A DNA stretch of 64,000 nt from NCBI RefSeq assembly GCF_023217965.1, contig NZ_JALPSC010000001.1, positions 2,046,001 through 2,110,000 of the forward strand. Reading direction: 5' to 3'. Both the position numbers and the translations under genes were made by a program. Source of the stretch: Prevotella sp. E13-27 (GTDB lineage: Bacteria > Bacteroidota > Bacteroidia > Bacteroidales > Bacteroidaceae). Position 1 is the stretch's first letter; each line of letters opens with the position of its first letter. Below are positions 57,647-64,000 of this stretch, piece after piece. The notes beneath the pieces were generated by a model. The model was given only the letters and a program-made list of their open reading frames with translations. It did no database searches and was not told where the DNA came from.

Positions 57647-58507
57647 ATGACAAAGAAGCATATAATACAGATATTTGAAGATAAAAAGGTTCGTACAGTA
57701 TGGGATGACGAACAGCAAAAGTGGTTTTTCTCCATTGTAGATGTATGTGAAGTACTTGCAGAAAGTAAAGATCCTGCTGCATATTGGCGCAAGCTAAAAC
57801 AGAGACTCAAAGCAGAGGGCAATGAAACCGTGACAAATTGTCACGCTTTGAAGATGCTTGCACCCGATGGTAAAAATCGCTTGACAGATGTTGCTGACAT
57901 GTCACAGTTGTTCCGACTTATTCAGTCGATCCCATCGAAGAAAGCAGAGCCATTCAAAAACTGGATGGCAGAAGTCGCTGCAAAGCGTATCGATCAGATG
58001 CAAGATCCAGAGTTGAACTATGAACAAGGGTATGAAGACTATCGTAGATTGGGCTACTCTGACCGATGGATTAACCAGCGTCTTAAAAGTATCGAGGTCC
58101 GTAAGGAATTGACAGATGAATGGGATAGAGCCGGAGTGAAGGATGGACAGCAGTATGCTTCGCTGACAGATATTATTACTCGTGGCTGGAGTGGTAAAAC
58201 TACTAGGCAGTATAAACAATACAAAGGTCTTAAGAAAGAAAGCCTGCGTGATAATATGACTAATATTGAATTGGCTTTAAATACGCTGGCTGAGGCTTCT
58301 GCAGCAGAAATTAGCAAAGCTCAAAACCCCAAAGGGTACAAGCAGAGCGTTGTAGTTGCAAGAAAAGGAGGAGAGATAGCTGGTGATGCCCGTAAGAAGT
58401 TGGAAAAACAGATTGGACGCTCTGTTGTGACAAAAGAAAAGGCTTCTGATTACTTGCCACCTACTGATAGATGGGAGGCACTTCCAGAAGATACTGATGA
58501 AGATTAA
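57647..58507 (+). CDS. BRO-N domain protein (phage antirepressor/DinD-like)
   Basis: 286 residues. The BRO-N domain covers about residues 5-110 (QIFEDKKVRTVWDDEQQKWF, FSIVDVCEVLAESKDPAAYW), followed by a helical part with MTNIELALNTLAEASAAEIS and a basic tail. Such proteins are phage-type antirepressors or DNA-damage-inducible (DinD-like) factors. Bracketed by identical 35-bp direct repeats, so it is probably an acquired unit. Confidence 0.88.
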   Translation: MTKKHIIQIFEDKKVRTVWDDEQQKWFFSIVDVCEVLAESKDPAAYWRKLKQRLKAEGNETVTNCHALKMLAPDGKNRLTDVADMSQLFRLIQSIPSKKAEPFKNWMAEVAAKRIDQMQDPELNYEQGYEDYRRLGYSDRWINQRLKSIEVRKELTDEWDRAGVKDGQQYASLTDIITRGWSGKTTRQYKQYKGLKKESLRDNMTNIELALNTLAEASAAEISKAQNPKGYKQSVVVARKGGEIAGDARKKLEKQIGRSVVTKEKASDYLPPTDRWEALPEDTDED

Positions 58508-58519
58508 TATTTCCCCAAT

Positions 58520-58554
58520 GCTCGGCGACGATAGGAGACGCTTGTTCCGAAGGT
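58520..58554 (+). repeat. 35-bp direct repeat, right of the BRO gene
   Basis: Identical to 57474-57508. Followed directly by the third RAYT tail repeat copy (58563-58654). Confidence 0.9.
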
Positions 58555-58610
58555 CTCAAGAAGAATGAAGAATCGGCTACCGCTATCAAGAGTGTAGTTT
58601 AGAGATAAAG

Positions 58611-58644
58611 AGGGCCGAGAATGCGGATGTGCATTCTCGGCTCT
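58611..58644. repeat. REP-like palindrome 2
   Basis: GGCCGAGAATGC and GCATTCTCGGCTCT, the same palindrome as at 56015-56047 with a 6-nt loop; where the arms differ between copies the pairing is largely kept. Ends a RAYT tail repeat copy. Confidence 0.8.
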
Positions 58645-58684
58645 TTGCGTATAGTAACTAAACCATTCATGTTTTATTTTAATC

Positions 58685-58725
58685 GGTGAAACTTTAGTGT
58701 GTTTCACCAATTATTTGTATCTTTG
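58685..58725 (+). promoter_or_regulatory. Promoter of the esterase gene with inverted-repeat operator
   Basis: GGTGAAAC (58685-58692) and GTTTCACC (58701-58708) form an 8-bp inverted repeat in the -33 region; -7 TATCTTTG at 58718-58725. The operator suggests a repressor or activator of pectin utilisation. Confidence 0.75.
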
Positions 58726-58768
58726 CACACGCAAACTGAAAACTAATTACTAACAATACAAAAAGTCA

Positions 58769-61700
58769 ATGAAATCAAAATTTTATGCTTTGATGACACT
58801 ACTGCTCATGTTGTGTGCTGTAGCAGGTAGTGCTAAGAAGGTACATACGTTGGGCGACTCAACGATGGCACCTTATGATGAGTCAGCCACCAATACGCGC
58901 GGTTGGGGTATGTATTTCGGAAACTTCCTCACTAATGGATGGACATCGGTTAACTATGCCAAGGGCGGTCGTGACTCGCGTGGCGGCTACAACGAATTGT
59001 GGCAGAACGCTAAGAACAATGTGCAGGAAGGCGACTACGTGCTCATACAGTTTGCCCATAACGATGGTAAATATAATGGTGTGGATAATCTGGAACTTCA
59101 GAAATACTACACTGATAAGGGTGATGCTACGAACGCTGCTGCCGTGAAGAGCGACGGACGAGGCACTACACCATCAACCACCTATAAAGACTGCTTGAAG
59201 CAGATAGTTGATGCAGTGAAGGAGAAAGGTGCAACACCTATCCTCGTTTCTGCTGTGTGCCGTTGCTATTTTGGCAGCGACAACAAGATTACACGTCCAG
59301 GTCGTCATGACTTGGGCGATAAGTATGATGCCATCGTCAACGGCGAACTGAAGACTGGACAGAAGATTGCCGCTACTGACCATACGATGGACTACAGTTA
59401 CCAGATGCAGCAGTTGGCTACTGAACTCAACGTAGCCTTCATAGATATGACCACGGCGACAAAGAATCTTTATGAGAGCTATGGAACCTATGATAAATGT
59501 TATGCAGCCCTCTTTGATAAAGGCGGTGAGAAGGACAATACCCACTATAACCTGACAGGTGCCCTGACAGCAGCCCGCCTGTGTGCACAGCTGATGAAGG
59601 AGAAAGGCATCCTTGCTGATGATATCGTTATTCCTACAGAACTCTCCATTACTCCAGCTACCGTAGATTTAGGCGAGGGCTATCTTGGCAAGACAGCCAT
59701 GAAAGAACTTACTCTTAGTGGTTTGGGACTGGAGCCGGCAAGTGGCACAGTAACCATTTCGACTACTGAAGGCATGGCGCTTTCTACTGATAAACAGAAC
59801 TGGAGCACATCGCTCACTATTGACTACCAGAACGGTTCACTCATCAAGACCTTTTATGCTAAGGTTAATCTGACTACTGTTGGTCAGTATAATGGAACGG
59901 TGACCGCAACACAGGGTGACAAGAACATCAGTGTGCCCGTAACTATTAAGGTTGTTGAACTGGGCGGTGGCGATCCCTTCACTGTCGCTTGGACCATGAA
60001 TAATACTGACAAGGAGAAGGCTACCGTAACAGGTGGTGCCACTGCCGCTGACGTGAAATATGAAGGTCTTGAGACATACGGATATGTAAACGGCTATGGT
60101 GCGCTGATTGCTCCCACTGGCAGCACAGGTGCATGGCCTTCGGCTGGCATTGACGACTCGCCAAACCAGTATGTGCAGTTTGCTGTGACTGCTCCTGAGG
60201 GCAAGAAACTCGACATCAATAGTATCGCCATGAAGATCAAGGCACAGGGTGGGGGTGCCTTACAGTGCCACACTTACTATTCTACTGATGGATTCGTAAC
60301 ACGCAAGACAATATTCTCTTCGGCTGTACTTACCAGCACATGGAACGAGATACTCTCTGAGGATGTTGTAAAGGTAGAAGAAGGTGAGCAACTGCTCATA
60401 CGCGTCTATCCCTGGTCTGGACAGGTGGATAACGGTCGCTGGATATGTATCTCTGATGTGGCTGTTAGTGGACAGTCGAAGAATGCTGCTGGTGTGAACA
60501 TCACGGGTTCTGTTATCTATCAGTTGGACAAGGGCGGACTGAACCAGGGCGACGACGTGACGTTCGACCCCGAGACGCTGAGCGCCGGTTTTGCCGGCAA
60601 GAAGTGGTCGGCAGGCTCGACGCTGACCGTCGAGGGCACCATCCAGTATGTAGGCAAGAACGACGAGAAAACGAATCAGACGAAGATTTATAATGGTACT
60701 ACGGGCAGTCTTAACAGCAGTCGTGTTGACGACAATGCACTCAAGCTGACCCTCACTCCTGAGGACGGTTTTACGTTTGTTCCCTCAAAGGTGAGTTTCA
60801 AGGCAGCCCGCTATGGCACCGACGGCGGTAACATCGGTGCTGCCATCAAGGCTGGCACTGACGAGGTGGTGCTGGTAGATAACAAGGGTGTGAACCGTGG
60901 TAGTAAGAATCTTGATATTGCCGCGTTCAGCGAGGCTGTCGACGGCATCACCGCCACTGCCGACAAACCGCTGGAGCTGAGTTTCTATTTCCTCGGCTTG
61001 GGCAAAACCAAGTCGATGGGACTCTCGGATGTCGTCATCGAGGGACAGCTCGTGGGTGCCGCCGCGCAGGTGACGAAATATGTGCTGAACACCCTTGTGG
61101 AACCTGCTGAAGCAGGTACTATCACTCGTGAACCCGAGCTGGAACAGTATAAGGAAGGAACTCAGGTTACATTGAAGGCCATAAAGAACTTTGGATATAA
61201 GTTCAAGGAGTGGCAGGATGCTACAGGAGCTCAGGTGAGCACAAATGCCGAGACTACTGTCACAATGGATTCCGAGAAGACCATGAAAGCCGTCTTCGAG
61301 TCTGTTCCTGTCTATAAGGTCACAACGAAAGTAACCAACGATGCTGAGCGTCAGTTGGGTAGCATCACCTTGTCGCCCAACGACCATGAAGGCCAGTATG
61401 AGGCAGGAACAAAGATAAAGGCAACAGCCAACGAGTCGAAAATCCTGAAGTTCCTATCTTGGACTGATGGTAACGAGAATGCCAATGCTCTAAAGGAACG
61501 CGAGATTACGGTGAATAGCGATATGGAACTGGTAGCCAACTACGAGGTGCAGGACTTCATTGCTGTGTTTGATGCCAGCAATACTGCGGCCTACGACTAC
61601 GAAGGCAAGCCATTTGCTGCCGATGAGGTGTGGGATAATAATCGTAACGCCAAGTCGTGCATCGTTAAGCAGAGTGATGGCACTTTGGTCTATACCAAGG

Positions 61701-63835
61701 ACGGTGGCACTCCTGTAGTACGCAATCGCCAGAGTGTGGTTCTCTCAAGCATCAATGGTCTTTATCAGAACGGATATAATACTGCAGAAATCTCATGGCA
61801 GTATCAGTTCTCTACTGTAGGCTTTACATCCGCTACCTTCACTGCTGATATGGCTGCCAAGAATGCTGCTACTAAGAACTGGAAGGCCCAATACTCTGTC
61901 GATGGCACTACATATAACGCCCTTGGCGAGGCTTGGCAGATGACAGCCAACGTTGTTACTCCCTTGTCGTTCTCGCTGCCTGCCGATGCTATTGGCAAGG
62001 AAACAGTATATGTTCGCATCATGGGTACAGGCACTGAGCTGCTTAGCGACAAATACGCTTTCACTGCCGGTGAGTTCTGTGGACTGAAATATGCAACCAA
62101 CTCGGAATCAGGAGTGGGCAACGTATATGTGCTTGGCGAGGCTATCGTGACAGACGATGATCAGGCTCCTGCGGTAACGGCTACCATTCCTGCTAATAAT
62201 GCTACAGGCATTAGCGCTACGGGCAAGATAACAATTTCGTTCGACGAGCGTATCAAGGAGACAGGCATCAAGGCACAGGCTACGTTGGCTGAAGCCGGTG
62301 GCAAGACTTTGGCTCTGAATCCCACATGGAACAGTCGTTCGGTATCGTTCAACTATAGCAGTTTGAGCTATGGCACACAGTACACCTTTACCATGCCGGC
62401 AAACTATGTGCAGGATTGCTCTGGCAATAAGCTCGCAGAGCCTGTAAGCATCATTTTCACCACGATGCAGCGTCCTACTGTTGAGAAGGCACTCTACGAC
62501 TTTATCGTGCCCGACAATGGTACTATCACCGAGGCGCTCAATGCTGCCAATAACCGTGCCGACAAGACCACTCGTTATCGTGTGTTCATTAAGAACGGCA
62601 ACTATGTCTTCGACACCAACGGCAAGACCACGGGTGGTGACAATAAGGAATATGACGACCCACGCTCTTATCTGAAGGCTGCCAATACCAGTTTCATCGG
62701 TGAGTCTATGGACGGTGTGGTCATCACCAATAAGACACCTGCTGCTACATGGAACAACGGCTACGGAGACGCTTGTCCGTTGGAAGGCATTGGCAAGGGT
62801 GATGTGCTCATTATTGAGGGCTCAGCAACCAATAGCTATTTCCAGAACCTGACACTGAAATCGTCTATGGGTGATGCCCATGGTCGTGACATCGTGCTCC
62901 ACGATTATTCTACTCATACCATCTTCAAGGATGCCTGCATTTGGGCTTATCAGGATACATACGTTTCAAATAAACAAGATGGTGCATACTATTTCGAGGG
63001 AGGTGTTATCCGCGGACGTACCGACTTTATCTGTGGATCGGGTGATGTATTCTTCAATAAGGTGAACATCATCATGTGTGAGAAAGGTGGTTATATCGTG
63101 GCTCCACAGGGCAACAGCAAATATGGCTATGTGTTCAAGGACTGCACTATTGAGGGCGGCAAAAGCGATGTCGATGGTAGTTACTATCTTGGACGAGCAT
63201 GGACGTCAGCAGCAGAGACCTACTTCATCAATACGACTATGAAGGCTAAGCCTGCCAAGGCGGGATGGCATGAGTGGAACAACGGTCCCACGCGTTTTGC
63301 TGAGTACAACTCGATGAATGCCAACGGTGCCGCCATCGATTTGAGCTCTCGTGCTACCACCATCAATGGTACGCCCAACAAACCTGTACTCACCGATATG
63401 GAGGCAGATGTGATTGGCGATATGAATAATACCTTTGGCGACTGGCAGCCCACACTGCTTACCGAGCAGGCTCCTGTTCCGGCAGCCATTTCTGTGCAGG
63501 GTGTCACTCTTACTTGGGACAACAGTGATTACACAATGTTGTGGGCTGTATGCAAAAACGACAGCGTTGTGGCCTTCACCACCAAGCCAACGTTTACTGC
63601 TACGGAGAGTGGTACATACACTGTGCGCGCAGCTAATGAGATGGGTGGCTTGAGTGCTGCATCAAAGAGTATCGTAATCACCGATGAAATGATTTCCGGA
63701 ATCAGCGCTACGCTAAATGATGAAGGCAAGATAAGAAATGATAATGCCATCTATGACCTGCAGGGCCGCAGAGTGAGTGTTAATGCGAAGAAGGGATTTT
63801 ATATCATCAACGGACGTAAGGCATTTGTAAAATAA
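58769..63835 (+). CDS. Secreted multidomain pectin esterase (SGNH acetylesterase plus CE8 pectinesterase)
   Basis: 1688 residues with signal peptide (MTLLLMLCAVAGSA). Order: SGNH/CE12-like rhamnogalacturonan acetylesterase, residues about 25-285 (VHTLGDSTMAPYDES, FAHNDGKYNG, DNTHYN); an Ig-like domain (~290-395); two beta-rich, possibly carbohydrate-binding regions (~400-760); two InlB-like repeats (GYKFKEWQDATG, KILKFLSWTDGN); a further beta domain; a Big_5-type domain (VTATIPANNATGISATGKIT); and a CE8 pectin methylesterase near 1240-1560 (IWAYQDTYVSNKQDGAYYFE, GRTDFICGSGDVFF, YLGRAW). The C-terminus AIYDLQGRRVSVNAKKGFYI is the Prevotella-type sorting tail. It removes acetyl and methyl groups from pectin so that lyases and hydrolases can act. 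It has its own promoter. Confidence 0.9.
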   Translation: MKSKFYALMTLLLMLCAVAGSAKKVHTLGDSTMAPYDESATNTRGWGMYFGNFLTNGWTSVNYAKGGRDSRGGYNELWQNAKNNVQEGDYVLIQFAHNDGKYNGVDNLELQKYYTDKGDATNAAAVKSDGRGTTPSTTYKDCLKQIVDAVKEKGATPILVSAVCRCYFGSDNKITRPGRHDLGDKYDAIVNGELKTGQKIAATDHTMDYSYQMQQLATELNVAFIDMTTATKNLYESYGTYDKCYAALFDKGGEKDNTHYNLTGALTAARLCAQLMKEKGILADDIVIPTELSITPATVDLGEGYLGKTAMKELTLSGLGLEPASGTVTISTTEGMALSTDKQNWSTSLTIDYQNGSLIKTFYAKVNLTTVGQYNGTVTATQGDKNISVPVTIKVVELGGGDPFTVAWTMNNTDKEKATVTGGATAADVKYEGLETYGYVNGYGALIAPTGSTGAWPSAGIDDSPNQYVQFAVTAPEGKKLDINSIAMKIKAQGGGALQCHTYYSTDGFVTRKTIFSSAVLTSTWNEILSEDVVKVEEGEQLLIRVYPWSGQVDNGRWICISDVAVSGQSKNAAGVNITGSVIYQLDKGGLNQGDDVTFDPETLSAGFAGKKWSAGSTLTVEGTIQYVGKNDEKTNQTKIYNGTTGSLNSSRVDDNALKLTLTPEDGFTFVPSKVSFKAARYGTDGGNIGAAIKAGTDEVVLVDNKGVNRGSKNLDIAAFSEAVDGITATADKPLELSFYFLGLGKTKSMGLSDVVIEGQLVGAAAQVTKYVLNTLVEPAEAGTITREPELEQYKEGTQVTLKAIKNFGYKFKEWQDATGAQVSTNAETTVTMDSEKTMKAVFESVPVYKVTTKVTNDAERQLGSITLSPNDHEGQYEAGTKIKATANESKILKFLSWTDGNENANALKEREITVNSDMELVANYEVQDFIAVFDASNTAAYDYEGKPFAADEVWDNNRNAKSCIVKQSDGTLVYTKDGGTPVVRNRQSVVLSSINGLYQNGYNTAEISWQYQFSTVGFTSATFTADMAAKNAATKNWKAQYSVDGTTYNALGEAWQMTANVVTPLSFSLPADAIGKETVYVRIMGTGTELLSDKYAFTAGEFCGLKYATNSESGVGNVYVLGEAIVTDDDQAPAVTATIPANNATGISATGKITISFDERIKETGIKAQATLAEAGGKTLALNPTWNSRSVSFNYSSLSYGTQYTFTMPANYVQDCSGNKLAEPVSIIFTTMQRPTVEKALYDFIVPDNGTITEALNAANNRADKTTRYRVFIKNGNYVFDTNGKTTGGDNKEYDDPRSYLKAANTSFIGESMDGVVITNKTPAATWNNGYGDACPLEGIGKGDVLIIEGSATNSYFQNLTLKSSMGDAHGRDIVLHDYSTHTIFKDACIWAYQDTYVSNKQDGAYYFEGGVIRGRTDFICGSGDVFFNKVNIIMCEKGGYIVAPQGNSKYGYVFKDCTIEGGKSDVDGSYYLGRAWTSAAETYFINTTMKAKPAKAGWHEWNNGPTRFAEYNSMNANGAAIDLSSRATTINGTPNKPVLTDMEADVIGDMNNTFGDWQPTLLTEQAPVPAAISVQGVTLTWDNSDYTMLWAVCKNDSVVAFTTKPTFTATESGTYTVRAANEMGGLSAASKSIVITDEMISGISATLNDEGKIRNDNAIYDLQGRRVSVNAKKGFYIINGRKAFVK

Positions 63836-63843
63836 ATAACGGT

Positions 63844-64000
63844 ATGAAAAAGTTTTTTGCAGTATTTATAGGCCTCATGATGGGCGTTATCCTGAAGGCT
63901 GAAAACTACCCCTACAAGAGCGATTACCTGTGGGTGACAGTGCACGACCCAGTGATGGCTAAAGAGGGCGATACTTACTATCTCTACTCCACAGGCATGG
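63844..64000 (+). CDS. GH43-like glycoside hydrolase (3' truncated by window)
   Basis: Only the first 52 codons are visible: signal peptide MKKFFAVFIGLMMGVILKAE, then YLWVTVHDPVMAKEGDTYYL, where HDPVMAKEGDTYYLYST is the GH43 blade-I motif with the catalytic-base Asp. Likely an arabinanase or xylosidase of the pectin locus, co-transcribed with the esterase eight bases upstream. Confidence 0.8.
   Translation, partial: MKKFFAVFIGLMMGVILKAENYPYKSDYLWVTVHDPVMAKEGDTYYLYSTGM

Noticed and set aside
60785..61387. 200-codon minus-strand frame
   Set aside because: Antisense to the large esterase gene.

Overview
The window looks like a Bacteroidales chromosome, most likely Prevotella or a close relative. 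The evidence is the repeated promoter element TAnnTTTG (for example TATCTTTG at 900, 2267, 44116 and 58718), the near absence of Shine-Dalgarno sequences, typical Bacteroidales families (smalltalk protein, DUF4248, HU-like protein with a Gly/Ser/Asn tail, CHC2 primase with RepA-like helicase), and interspersed AACTCTCAACTCT-type repeats. The species assignment is an inference from these features.

Layout. (1) 1-814: 3' part of lptB, its terminator, and a 129-bp multi-hairpin palindromic element. (2) 900-41974: one very large, almost entirely plus-strand capsule/surface polysaccharide locus. It opens with a promoter, a structured ~400-nt leader containing a terminator-like hairpin, and a NusG-family (UpxY-like) antiterminator. 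After an uncharacterised gene pair and a repeat-rich spacer come UDP-L-FucNAc genes (capG, capF, capE), a second dehydratase/aminotransferase pair, five ATP-grasp ligases, a BCCT transporter with an outer-membrane barrel and a CBS-fused nucleotidyltransferase, rmlA, a flippase, an LpxD-like/ACP/ketoreductase/KAS III acyl module, a polymerase, five or six glycosyltransferases, acyl- and acetyltransferases and a PglC-like priming transferase. (3) 42001-43954: decayed end of the locus, with a 5' fragment of the second dehydratase gene, a multi-stop reading frame, an intact aminotransferase, and a 3' fragment of GDP-L-fucose synthase. (4) 43733-48507: toxin-antitoxin and defence-like modules separated by related ~110-bp repeats. 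(5) 48672-53576, minus strand: amidase, smalltalk, HU-like, DUF4248, primase, helicase and a small protein. (6) 53832-58660: PIG-L deacetylase, WbuC-like cupin, RAYT-like protein with REP palindromes, DUF4143 ATPase and a BRO-N protein, again bracketed by direct repeats. (7) 58769-64000: a giant secreted pectin/rhamnogalacturonan esterase and the start of a GH43-like hydrolase, a probable pectin-utilisation locus.

How the parts work together. The antiterminator probably lets polymerase read through the long locus. The sugar-nucleotide genes make amino sugars (FucNAc and a 4-amino sugar). The ATP-grasp, acyl-module and acyltransferase genes would decorate them, the glycosyltransferases assemble the repeat unit on a lipid primed by the PglC-like enzyme, and the flippase and polymerase export and polymerise it. 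Four decoration genes carry G/C homopolymers of 8 or 9 bases. Two (C9) are out of frame here and two (G8) are in frame, and in all four the count 8 gives the full-length protein. This suggests slipped-strand phase variation of capsule decoration.

Most notable items: the homopolymer-controlled decoration genes; the repeat-delimited module array with compensatory hairpin changes and paired AAGTGCA motifs; an uncharacterised ATPase plus putative PD-(D/E)XK pair; a GxxExxY gene inside an inverted repeat within the capsule operon; and short repeats inserted in frame into several genes.
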